Of a stretch of DNA of 64,000 bases, positions 37,057 to 45,726 are shown one piece after another. This DNA is from Flavobacterium azooxidireducens (lineage in GTDB: Bacteria; Bacteroidota; Bacteroidia; Flavobacteriales; Flavobacteriaceae). Location: positions 2,668,001 through 2,732,000 of the forward strand of contig NZ_CP096205.1 in assembly GCF_023195775.1 (NCBI RefSeq). Direction: 5' to 3'. The first letter of the stretch is position 1, and each line of letters starts with the position of its first letter. Position numbers and translations under genes: made by a program. The notes below the pieces were generated by a model that did not search any database, was not told the DNA's origin, and saw nothing but the letters and a program-made list of their open reading frames with translations.

Positions 37057-37953
37057 ATGGCCGAACAACATAGTCAAACATCTGATTATGAAAACCGCTG
37101 GAAGTTTACGGGGCATGAGTTGGATAGGGAGACCGGTTTGTATTATGCGGGAGCGAGGTATTATGATCCGAAGATAAGTATTTGGTTGAGTGTGGATCCG
37201 TTGGCGGAGAAGTTTCCGAGTTGGAATCCGTATAATTATGTGATGCAGAATCCTGTAAGTTTAATAGATCCTAACGGACTATATCCTATTTATTTTGTTA
37301 CAAGAAGTTATGCTCCATTCCCTACGTTTGGTCCAGGTAATAAATGGCATGGTGATAATCGAGGGCATTCGTTAGATTTAAACGCTTCATCTAGATGTTC
37401 TACCCTAATTACTTATGATACTGAAACCAGAAAAACAGGTGCGGGTGGCGGTATGTATCGATCCTATACAACTGATGGCAAAAAAGATGCAATGTCACCT
37501 ACACTGGTAAATAATAGAACGAAAGCAGGAAGCAATTATATTGATGTACATTCAGCAGGAACAAACAAAGCACAATTTGGTGCTCAGCCAATAGATGTAT
37601 TTACAAAACTTTCTGTTGGAATTCAAGGCAACATCAAGAAAGACCATATTTTAAGTATATCAGGCACAATTAGTGGAGATGATTTTCCTAATCACGAGAG
37701 TATAATATTTGACTCAGAAGGGAATGGACTTTGGTTAGGTAATTTTGAAACATCAGGAGATAGGGAGTATGGTCCAGTGAAAAATCTCTTTTTTGAAGAC
37801 GAAGGTGATGTAAATATTAATGTTGATATTAGAATTAAAGTAAATAAAGATGGTGTTTTTCAAGGTGTTATTCATAAGGGAAAAGATGGTAAGGACACAG
37901 TGATTTCTATTGATGATTGGAATAAAAAATTTAAATCTGATGATAACAAATAA
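37057..37953 (+). CDS. Orphan RHS tip 2, unknown toxin domain
   Basis: The first 60 of 298 residues repeat the RHS core (MAEQHSQTSDYENRWKFTGH ... LSVDPLAEKF), with ATG 37057 corresponding to an internal Met of the full-length protein. The remaining 220 residues are unique: a beta-rich domain with PTFGPGNKWHGDNRGHSLD, SSRCSTLITYD and DDFPNHESIIFDSEGNGLWL. I do not recognise the family; GDNRGHS...SSR recalls secreted beta-barrel domains of unknown function. As an orphan module it is probably silent until recombined onto the full-length gene. The overlapping downstream membrane gene is the probable immunity gene. Confidence 0.8.
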   Translation: MAEQHSQTSDYENRWKFTGHELDRETGLYYAGARYYDPKISIWLSVDPLAEKFPSWNPYNYVMQNPVSLIDPNGLYPIYFVTRSYAPFPTFGPGNKWHGDNRGHSLDLNASSRCSTLITYDTETRKTGAGGGMYRSYTTDGKKDAMSPTLVNNRTKAGSNYIDVHSAGTNKAQFGAQPIDVFTKLSVGIQGNIKKDHILSISGTISGDDFPNHESIIFDSEGNGLWLGNFETSGDREYGPVKNLFFEDEGDVNINVDIRIKVNKDGVFQGVIHKGKDGKDTVISIDDWNKKFKSDDNK

Positions 37954-38350
37954 AGAGTTTATTTCTATAATTATTGTTAGTACAATACTATTTTTTGTAT
38001 CTGATTATTTCTTTAATGATGCAATTATGTATATTGTAGGAGGTTTAATTTTAGCTATATTAGATAAAATATTTAGTGGTGAAATCGGTATGCCATTATC
38101 CTTAATGATTTGGGCACTCATTTTAATGCTATTTATTTATTTATTTATTAGAATTAAAACAAAGGCTCTAAAATATAGTATTTTGATTTTAATTGGAATT
38201 TTATTTTGCGTAGTAGATTTGTTGGTTTATAGTTTTTTTGATGTAAGAGATTTAGCTACCAGTAACTTAAATATTGCCCTTAGAGTTATCATTAAATCAG
38301 TGTTCTTAAATGTGATTTCATACTTTGGATGGAAGAAATTAAATCCTTAA
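37940..38350 (+). CDS. Putative four-helix membrane immunity protein for tip 2
   Basis: I choose ATG 37940 (MITNKEFISIIIVSTILFFVS), which overlaps the toxin stop by 14 bp; an upstream ATG at 37910 lies deeper inside the toxin. The 136-aa product has about four membrane helices: residues 8-25, 29-45, 52-75 and 83-105, with a fifth weak one near the C-terminus. Overlap with a toxin tip and very low GC fit an immunity protein. A membrane immunity protein hints that the cognate toxin may act at or near the membrane. This is inference. Confidence 0.7.
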   Translation: MITNKEFISIIIVSTILFFVSDYFFNDAIMYIVGGLILAILDKIFSGEIGMPLSLMIWALILMLFIYLFIRIKTKALKYSILILIGILFCVVDLLVYSFFDVRDLATSNLNIALRVIIKSVFLNVISYFGWKKLNP

Positions 38351-38524
38351 CCCAATGGTCATTAGTCATATCATGCGAATTATTCTCCTTAAAATACTAC
38401 GTTGCTCCTAACTACTCGGGGTACTCACTTTTAAAGAGATAAATGCTTTAGGGATGTTTATTGTTTTGGAGAAATTAATTAATCCAGTTTTTTCCAGATT
38501 ATAGGAAAGAAAAAATCGAATAAG
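38351..38524. other. Scrap DNA between toxin cassettes
   Basis: There is no ORF here. The sequence has no recognisable similarity to its neighbours until 38525, where RHS core homology begins abruptly inside the codons for DLYENG. This marks a recombination or deletion junction. Confidence 0.5.
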
Positions 38525-38545
38525 GATTTATATGAAAACGGAAAA

Positions 38546-39907
38546 TTGTTGAGCAGTACCGTTCAAATGGGTAATTACACTTCCTACCCAAGTGCATTTT
38601 TGGTAGTGGATCCGGATGGGGTTTATAGCAAGCATTATTATGCCGGTGCACAGCGTATAGCAGCACGAGTAGGAGAGGAAAGTGCCGATGTTTTGTTTCC
38701 GGAAGATCAAGCTAAGTTTTGCTCTGAAGATAAAGGACGAACTGCAGACGAACACAAGAAATTGCAACAAGATGATTTGCAACATTATTTAGAAAAGGGA
38801 GAAATAAAAACCAAATTGAGCTTTAAAGAGTACAAGCCTCAACTTGATAAAGAAGAGGACGAAACAACTTCCTATAATGATAATGGAGAATCCTATGCCG
38901 CTCGACCAAAAGACCAGATTTATTATTACCACCCGGATCATCTAGGTACAGCGACATTTTTAACAGACGGGAATGGGTTACCTTATGAATTTTTCTTAAA
39001 TTTACCTTTCGGAGAAACGATGGCGGAGCAACATAGTCAAACGGCCGATTATGACAACCGCTGGAAGTTTACGGGTCATGAGTTGGATCGAGAGACCGGT
39101 TTGTATTATGCGGGTGCGAGGTATTATGATCCGAAGGTTAGTATTTGGTTGAGTGTGGATCCGTTGGCGGAGAAGTTTGCGAGTTGGAATCCGTATGCTT
39201 ACACTTTTCAAAACCCAATTAATTATATAGACCCCGATGGGATGCAAGGGGTAAAACCTCCTAATTTATCGGGAATAATTAATGTTTCAAACGTTTTATC
39301 AGGAAAAAAGTGGATTGATTACAGAAGTAATGTGACAGTTACAAGTACTAGAAGTGTTTTCGGATATGAAATTAGTAGAAGCACAGAAACAAGAAGTTCG
39401 GCTTCAGGAACATATGAGTGTGCAGATTACAGCAGGCTTCAAGTTAAACAAGGTGGCGGTGATTATACAGCTGTTGGTTCAAAGAAAAGAGTTGATATGT
39501 ATATTAAACAAGGTGGTAATGATTCAAAATTAGATTTGCAAAAAGGAATAGATACGATTGTAAAAAACTTAAAAGAAGGAAAAGCAGTCATGGCAGGAGT
39601 TATGTATGACTCTGATAAAAATACTGGAAATGCGAATAGTGCCACAAATCACTTCGTAACAATAGTAGGGATGGGAAATGATGAAGAAGGTGCTTATTTT
39701 TCTTATTACGATAATTTCACTGGTGGTGAAGGTGAGGAAGTTGGAACAGATTTGTCGTTAAATAAATTTAGAATGTATAAGTCTTCTGATGGGACACATT
39801 ATTTTTCTGATGGAAAGGATGGTAACATTCCTTTAAATGGAAATGAAGCTGCCACTTCAAGTAAACCCAGTAGATATGTATTAACTGAAATAAGAGATAA
39901 TGAGTAG
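38546..39907 (+). CDS. Orphan RHS tip 3, papain-like cysteine protease-type domain
   Basis: The coding frame enters at 38525 without a start codon. TTG 38546 is the first possible start and the first ATG is 38567, so it may not be translated as it stands. About 215 residues repeat the RHS core (DGVYSKHYYAGAQRIAARVG ... LSVDPLAEKF). The unique tip (about 225-453) has a Cys in YECADYSRLQ, then NHFVTIVGMGNDEEGAYFSY and YYDNFTGG. This is a Cys...His...Asp/Asn order as in papain-fold or C39-like peptidases. I infer a cysteine-protease-type toxin domain. A lipoprotein gene overlapping its end by 8 bp is the likely immunity gene. Confidence 0.8.
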   Translation: MLSSTVQMGNYTSYPSAFLVVDPDGVYSKHYYAGAQRIAARVGEESADVLFPEDQAKFCSEDKGRTADEHKKLQQDDLQHYLEKGEIKTKLSFKEYKPQLDKEEDETTSYNDNGESYAARPKDQIYYYHPDHLGTATFLTDGNGLPYEFFLNLPFGETMAEQHSQTADYDNRWKFTGHELDRETGLYYAGARYYDPKVSIWLSVDPLAEKFASWNPYAYTFQNPINYIDPDGMQGVKPPNLSGIINVSNVLSGKKWIDYRSNVTVTSTRSVFGYEISRSTETRSSASGTYECADYSRLQVKQGGGDYTAVGSKKRVDMYIKQGGNDSKLDLQKGIDTIVKNLKEGKAVMAGVMYDSDKNTGNANSATNHFVTIVGMGNDEEGAYFSYYDNFTGGEGEEVGTDLSLNKFRMYKSSDGTHYFSDGKDGNIPLNGNEAATSSKPSRYVLTEIRDNE

Positions 39908-40286
39908 ATTTTTATTGTTTAGTTTATTTATCTGTTTTTTCGCTTGTAATAAGAAAGCAGAGAAGAATATTATAGGTTCATATAAAATTGATAAGTATAA
40001 TATTCTGAACAAGAAAGATGAAATAAAAGATTATGAGTATTTAAAAATAAATGCTAATGGATATTTTGAACTTTTTTATAGTGTTAGTGACTCTAAAAGT
40101 CAAATAACTGGGACATGGAAAGTCAAAAAATACGATGCTGATAAAGTATATGTTAGTTTTAAATACGGAAATAGTCAAAAGACAGGAATTTTAAAAGGTA
40201 CCATATTTTATTTTATCTATCCGGATGATTTTCATAATGGAAAATACAAAAGTGTTATATATGTAAACTTCAAGAAAAGTGATTGA
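39900..40286 (+). CDS. Putative immunity lipoprotein for tip 3
   Basis: The 128-aa product has a clear lipoprotein signal (MSRFLLFSLFICFFACNKKAEK, lipobox FFAC). It then has a small beta-barrel-like domain with the pattern IIGSYKIDKY...GYFELFYS...GTWKVKKYD...VYVSFKYG, as in lipocalin-like proteins that often serve as immunity or surface proteins. It overlaps the toxin tip by 8 bp. A periplasmic-side lipoprotein would intercept an incoming protease-type toxin. The role is inferred from position. Confidence 0.75.
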   Translation: MSRFLLFSLFICFFACNKKAEKNIIGSYKIDKYNILNKKDEIKDYEYLKINANGYFELFYSVSDSKSQITGTWKVKKYDADKVYVSFKYGNSQKTGILKGTIFYFIYPDDFHNGKYKSVIYVNFKKSD

Positions 40287-40365
40287 CAAAACTTTGCTGC
40301 CACACAAATTCCTTCACACGTTTCTGAATATTTTTAGCTTCTAAATTTTACAAAAGAACAACTCT

Positions 40366-40396
40366 AATCCCATACCAAACCTAGTATGGGATTTTT
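40366..40396 (+). terminator. Rho-independent terminator
   Basis: A 10-bp perfect stem (AATCCCATAC / GTATGGGATT) with an 8-nt loop and T-run lies 80 bp after the last immunity gene. It closes the toxin locus. Confidence 0.9.
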
Positions 40397-40424
40397 TTAT
40401 ACTTCTTCACAATGCGTGTTTTTA

Positions 40425-40492
40425 CCCTTAAATTTTAGTGAAAATTACGTATTTTCACGTATTGACCACCTTTACTTTAAAAGGTAAATTTG
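40425..40492 (+). promoter_or_regulatory. Palindromic operator plus consensus promoter of the PKD T9SS gene
   Basis: GTGAAAAT-TACGT-ATTTTCAC (40439-40459) is a perfect 8+8 inverted repeat. GTATTGAC follows directly, with the -33 TTG at 40462, and after 20 nt a perfect -7 element TAAATTTG (40485-40492). The operator nearly repeats the palindrome before 18715. The CCCTTAAATTT and ACGTATTGAC strings repeat those before 21467. The mRNA would have a leader of about 180 nt; the rest of the gap (40287-40681) shows no other structure. Confidence 0.72.
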
Positions 40493-40681
40493 ACTATTAT
40501 CTTTTCTTACAGAATTGTTCTTTACGCTATTATTCTGTCATAAAATGATTTAAGTGTACTTTTTTGAGTAACCGGTGATGTTTTTGTTTTTGATTCAATA
40601 TTGTATAGTGCACATGAGTTCATTTACTACTCTAAGGTTGTAAATGCTATTGTTAGAAATTAACCAAATTTAATACATACA

Positions 40682-43600
40682 ATGAAAAACAACAACACCA
40701 TTCGGTATTTGTCCTTTCACAAAGGATTATTCCTTTTTCTTTTCGTATTACTAAGTTGTAGTACAACACTTTTTGCTCAACAATCCGGTATTATTTTATA
40801 TTGGGATTCGCAAGTAGGTTGTTTGAATTATGAAGAAGATAGAGTAAAAGAGGTATTTATTGAAGCCATAGGCGAAGGGAATTGTGCCAAAACTTGTGAA
40901 AACAGCGTCGTTAATTATTATCTTCAAGGTGATACTATTGCCCAAGTGGATTGGAATGTCTCAGGAGGTTCTATTAATGCCATATCGGGAGACCAATTGC
41001 AGGCCACTATTAATTGGGGTACATTTGGAAGTGGTTTTGTGAGCTTTACAATCACACTTACTGACCAAACCGTTATTCAAAAAGTTTTTTGTATTGATAT
41101 TATAAAAGGTCCGGTTGCGGATTTTGCTATTGCAGGAATAGATGGCAATAAATTCTGTGCAGAAGTTCCTTTATATTTTATCAACAACTCACATCCTGAC
41201 GGCGGTACGCAACTTGTATCCTATTTTTGGGATTTTGGTGATGATACTTATTCTTCTGAGTTTGAACCTTCGCATACCTACATGAATTCGGGATCTTATA
41301 ACGTGACTTTAGTAGTTAGAAATGAGTGTAATTGTATTGCGAAATATGGTTTTAAAATTGATATTGATCGACCTACCTTACCAATTAGTTGCCCTACAGT
41401 TGTTTGTGAAGGAGCTATTGAAATCTATACCGTTGAAGGAGCTGAATGCGAAATTGAATGGAAAGTGGAAGGTGGGAACATTGTTTCGAACCCGAATTCA
41501 ACTTCTGTTCAAGTTATATGGGATGATGTGGACGAAGAAGGTTTTGGGTATTTAAGTGCCTTAAACAGATGCGAATGTCCGCTGTGGACAACCGTAAAAA
41601 TTCCTGTGATTAAACAAAAAGGGACTATTCTGGGAGAAACAGAACTTTGTACTCCACAACAATACCGTTATAAGTTGCCACAGTGGCCAGGAACTTTTTA
41701 TGAGTGGACTGTTACAAACCTTGCCGGAACACCTTCCACTACAAATGTTATTCAAACTGACCAGCTAAATGAAGCTGTTTTAAGTGCTTTGCAATCCGGA
41801 ACTTATTTGTTAAAATGCGTTTATCAAAATGAATTGACTGGGTGTGGCGGTGTCGCAACACTTAAGCTCATTATTAATGATAGTCAGGATATTGCCGGTG
41901 ATTTTGTTTTATGTCAAGGTTCGGTTGGAAATTATTCCACCAATTATTCGAACACAACTTGGCAACTCAGTTCGAATGGAACAGTACTATCGACAGGTTC
42001 AGGAAGTAATTTTAGTTATTCGTTTACTCAAGCCGGAACATTTATGCTTTCCGCTTCATCACCGGATAGTTGCAACGATAATTCAGTTGCTATTTCTGTT
42101 CTTGAGACCGGAAGTTTAACTAATAGTATTTCCGGAGATGCATTGGTTTGTAAAGGTTTGCCTTATACCTATACGATGGCATCCGTAGGCAGTGCTTATA
42201 CACTTGTTTGGTCAACTACAGGAGGGTCGATACAAGGGCCAAATACAGGAGATTCAGTAGTTCTTGTTTTTGACGATCCTGTACCTTCATCCGGCTATTA
42301 TGAAGTTATTGTTGAAATGCAACGAAATGAATTTCCATTTTGTACAACAGAACCAATAACTTTACAAGTGTACCCAAAGGAAGCAGATATTGAGATTGAA
42401 AATATTGATAATTTATCTACTTTTTGTCCAAGTTCATTTACCTCTTTTACGTTTGATTTTGATTATATGACTGAAGTGGAAGATATTACTTGGCGAATTG
42501 AAAGTGTAACCGGTAATACGAATTTTGGAAATATTATTGGTGGACAAGGAACCGATACTCTTTCTGTCTCTTGGAATGAAATTTCTGAAACCAATTTAGG
42601 GAAAGTGTATTTGGATATCCGTTTTTGTGGCAAGATAGAAACGTTTGAATTTGATGTTACCTTGGTTAGTACTCCTACATTAACGTGGAACGTGCTTCAA
42701 ACGGTAATTTGTGCTGGGGAATTTAACCCTTTCTTTTTGGAAGTTGAATCAGACATTACTATTAATTCAGGGACTATTATTTGGGATTTAGGTAATGGAT
42801 CTACTTATTCTCAAAATATTACTGCTCCAGGAACAATTTTTGCCAGCGGTATGCTTAATTTTCAGAACATTTATGACACCAATATTTTACAAACCATTAC
42901 AGCAACTATAGTTAGTCCTAATGGATGTGATGTTTCTTCTACTTTAACTGGTGAAGTTACTGTATTGCCTTCTCCTAGAATCACTATAACACCAGGCTTT
43001 AATTATGCGGTTTGTCCTGATTCAGGAGGTAATTTCAGTGTGGACCTTACTGCAAATGTTCAAGGAGGCTTAACTTTAGTAGGAGCACCCGAATGGTATA
43101 AAGAAAATGGAACTACTCCTATTTATATTGGAAATGGTATCGATATTACTATAACAAATCTTCATGGTTTTGGTAACTATTATGCCTTAGCTACAGCCGA
43201 TAATGGTTGTGTAGGTAAATCTCGTATTATTTCAATTTTTGAAAGTTGTCCACAAGGGTCTTGTGCTTTAACTTTTAATCCATCAGTCTCCGTAGCTGTA
43301 AGTAATCAAAGCACTTGCTATTCGTTTCAATTAACAGGATCGTACACCCACTCACCAGCTACTATCTCTTGGTATTTTCCTCCAACAACAGGTATGACAT
43401 TGACTTCATCTACCAACACGACAGCCAATTTTGATGTAGTTTATCCGGGTAATTATATTGTTTTCTATAAAGTTTACTACCTCAACGGCGAAGGACAGTT
43501 GTGTTTGAGAGAGGATTCAGTTGAAATTACCGTTCCATATATAGCCGATATCCGTTATCAATTATCTTGTTTAGGACAAGGAGCTTATGATTTGACACTT

Positions 43601-45658
43601 TTAGATAATTCTACCCATATATTAACTGATTCAGAATTAGATGATTTGGTTTATACGTTCTATATTAATGGTAATGTGCAGCAGTCAGGAAATGATCCTT
43701 ATTTTAATACTACTTCTTTAACAGCTGGCACTTATACATTAGGACTACAACTAAGTCATCCGGATTATCCAAATATAACCAGTTGTATGGCAGAAACACC
43801 TCTAACACTCTATCCTGATCCTGATACTAATTTTACTATTAGCCATAGTCCTAATTGTACCGAACAAGTGGTATTGTTAACACTAAACACTCCCATAACA
43901 GCTCCTGGATATCGTTACGAGTGGCAATTTGATGGTACAGGTTTTATTATTCAGAGTCCCTTGACTAATCTACCAACTATCATTAATTTAAAAGAGAGAA
44001 ATGAACAAGTTCCTGTTAAATTAATAATTACGGATCCTAATGGTTGTGTGTTTGAAAACACGGTTTTAACTGTTGATCTTGTTTCGATGGCGGACTATTT
44101 AGGCGGTGAAATTGATGGTGGGGGTACTTTTTGCTCAGGAGAAACGGTATCATTGGTCTATTTTAATTCAGAGAGTACGCCTTTTAGCTACCAATGGATG
44201 CAAGGTAACCAACTTATTGCTGGGGCAACTTCTGCTACCTATTCACCTACGCAAAGTGGTAGTTATTGGGTGATGTTGTATAACAATGTAGGATGTTCAG
44301 ACCGACGCACACCTTCTGCTACAGTTACTTTTTATCCAACTCCCAATGTGAGCATAAACGGACCGGATGCGGTTTGTGCCAATACCGATTTTGTACTTAC
44401 CGCTACCGTGAGTGGTGGTGGCAGTTTAGAAAAACGTTGGCTACGCAATGGTGTTGAAATTCAAGGTTGGGCAGTTGCTACACCTACGACACTTAACCTT
44501 ACCGAAAGTGTTGCCGGTGTTTATACCTATCGTATTGAAGTACGTGATGCCTTAACCGGTACTTGCTCGTCTTGGGCGGAATTTGAAGTTACCGTATTGG
44601 AAGCTGCCGAATTGCATGTTTGGTATGATTTGTATAATTGTAATCCTTATCAGGTGAAATTAAGTGCCTCGGCTTCCGTGAGTGGTGGAACTTTTTTATG
44701 GAGTAATGGAGAGGATGGAGAAAGTATTCAGGTGAATACCGGAGGTGCGTATAGTGTGACCTATATTGCCGGAAATGGTTGTGCGGTAACGCAGCAGCTG
44801 TTTGTGCCGAAAGACCCTGCTATTTATTTGTGGTTGTTTCCTTCCGGTTGTGTAGAATTGTGTAAAGAAGAATTGGCTACTAAAATTTTATTACCGGCTC
44901 CTAATGCTCAATTCAACCATTACAGTTGGGATGTGAATAATGTTCCGGATTTATTTGGTAGTGGCTTTTCACCGGTTTATCAATTAGGAGGTGGAGGTTC
45001 CTTAGACCTTACCTTGGAAAATGAGTTATGTGCTGTAACGAGTAATCCGTTAGTTATTACCGAACTTTCGTGTAGAAAGTGTGATCCTAAGGTGGATGTT
45101 AAGCAGGTAAAAATATATACAGAGCCCTACACCTTTTATGAACTAGAGGCTAGCTTTGAAAACAGTTTTGGAAGCGATGTGATCATCGAAATCTCATCGC
45201 CACAAAGCTACGGCGTTTTTGTTCCTTCTAGTGTGTATATTCCGAACGGCCTTATATATAACTTTAATCCGCTTACTTTTATCCCATCGAATGGATTTAG
45301 CGGAGGAACAATTTTAATTCGTTTCTTAATTAAAGACAAGAATGGAAAAGTTATCTGTTTTACCGACAAGGAAATTGAATTACCAAATGCAAAACGAATT
45401 GCCTCTAAACCGGACAGTTTAAAAGTAGTACCTAATCCTTCGGTTTCAGTTACTTCCTTTGATTACGATTTAGGAGCTTCTCAAAACGGTCAACTAAGAG
45501 TGTATGATATGCTTGGCATTCAACGCGGCTCATTTGATTTGAAAGAATCAAAAGGAAGTTTACCTTTTGATGCAAGTGCACTACCCTCAGGGAACTATGT
45601 AGTTGTTCTTTTTGCAGAAGGGAAAGCCATACAACAACAAGTGCTGATAAAAAAATAA
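40682..45658 (+). CDS. Large PKD-domain T9SS type A-sorted surface protein
   Basis: The 1,658-aa exported protein has a long signal peptide (hydrophobic LFLFLFVLLSCSTTLFAQ). A PKD domain lies at about residues 150-232 (VSYFWDFGDDTYSSEFEPSH, YNVTLVVRN), and many Cys-containing Ig/PKD-like beta-sandwiches follow to about 1550 (repeated motifs such as GTYLLKCVY, SGSYWVMLYNN and AGVYTYRIEV). A type A sorting domain closes the protein from about 1578 (KVVPNPSVSVTSFDYDLGAS, LRVYDMLGIQ, LPSGNYVVVLFAEGKAIQQQ). I infer a secreted or surface-bound adhesin. It has its own consensus promoter with an operator like that of the signalling operon. Confidence 0.93.
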   Translation: MKNNNTIRYLSFHKGLFLFLFVLLSCSTTLFAQQSGIILYWDSQVGCLNYEEDRVKEVFIEAIGEGNCAKTCENSVVNYYLQGDTIAQVDWNVSGGSINAISGDQLQATINWGTFGSGFVSFTITLTDQTVIQKVFCIDIIKGPVADFAIAGIDGNKFCAEVPLYFINNSHPDGGTQLVSYFWDFGDDTYSSEFEPSHTYMNSGSYNVTLVVRNECNCIAKYGFKIDIDRPTLPISCPTVVCEGAIEIYTVEGAECEIEWKVEGGNIVSNPNSTSVQVIWDDVDEEGFGYLSALNRCECPLWTTVKIPVIKQKGTILGETELCTPQQYRYKLPQWPGTFYEWTVTNLAGTPSTTNVIQTDQLNEAVLSALQSGTYLLKCVYQNELTGCGGVATLKLIINDSQDIAGDFVLCQGSVGNYSTNYSNTTWQLSSNGTVLSTGSGSNFSYSFTQAGTFMLSASSPDSCNDNSVAISVLETGSLTNSISGDALVCKGLPYTYTMASVGSAYTLVWSTTGGSIQGPNTGDSVVLVFDDPVPSSGYYEVIVEMQRNEFPFCTTEPITLQVYPKEADIEIENIDNLSTFCPSSFTSFTFDFDYMTEVEDITWRIESVTGNTNFGNIIGGQGTDTLSVSWNEISETNLGKVYLDIRFCGKIETFEFDVTLVSTPTLTWNVLQTVICAGEFNPFFLEVESDITINSGTIIWDLGNGSTYSQNITAPGTIFASGMLNFQNIYDTNILQTITATIVSPNGCDVSSTLTGEVTVLPSPRITITPGFNYAVCPDSGGNFSVDLTANVQGGLTLVGAPEWYKENGTTPIYIGNGIDITITNLHGFGNYYALATADNGCVGKSRIISIFESCPQGSCALTFNPSVSVAVSNQSTCYSFQLTGSYTHSPATISWYFPPTTGMTLTSSTNTTANFDVVYPGNYIVFYKVYYLNGEGQLCLREDSVEITVPYIADIRYQLSCLGQGAYDLTLLDNSTHILTDSELDDLVYTFYINGNVQQSGNDPYFNTTSLTAGTYTLGLQLSHPDYPNITSCMAETPLTLYPDPDTNFTISHSPNCTEQVVLLTLNTPITAPGYRYEWQFDGTGFIIQSPLTNLPTIINLKERNEQVPVKLIITDPNGCVFENTVLTVDLVSMADYLGGEIDGGGTFCSGETVSLVYFNSESTPFSYQWMQGNQLIAGATSATYSPTQSGSYWVMLYNNVGCSDRRTPSATVTFYPTPNVSINGPDAVCANTDFVLTATVSGGGSLEKRWLRNGVEIQGWAVATPTTLNLTESVAGVYTYRIEVRDALTGTCSSWAEFEVTVLEAAELHVWYDLYNCNPYQVKLSASASVSGGTFLWSNGEDGESIQVNTGGAYSVTYIAGNGCAVTQQLFVPKDPAIYLWLFPSGCVELCKEELATKILLPAPNAQFNHYSWDVNNVPDLFGSGFSPVYQLGGGGSLDLTLENELCAVTSNPLVITELSCRKCDPKVDVKQVKIYTEPYTFYELEASFENSFGSDVIIEISSPQSYGVFVPSSVYIPNGLIYNFNPLTFIPSNGFSGGTILIRFLIKDKNGKVICFTDKEIELPNAKRIASKPDSLKVVPNPSVSVTSFDYDLGASQNGQLRVYDMLGIQRGSFDLKESKGSLPFDASALPSGNYVVVLFAEGKAIQQQVLIKK

Positions 45659-45668
45659 GTATCTTTAT

Positions 45669-45701
45669 ACCGCAGGTACCCCAATGCCTGCGGTTTTTTT
45701 T
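45669..45701 (+). terminator. Rho-independent terminator
   Basis: An 8-bp GC-rich stem (ACCGCAGG / CCTGCGGT) with a 10-nt loop and a T8 run lies 10 bp after the stop of the PKD protein gene. Confidence 0.92.
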
Positions 45702-45726
45702 ATTTTAAATTTTAAACTACGTAGCT

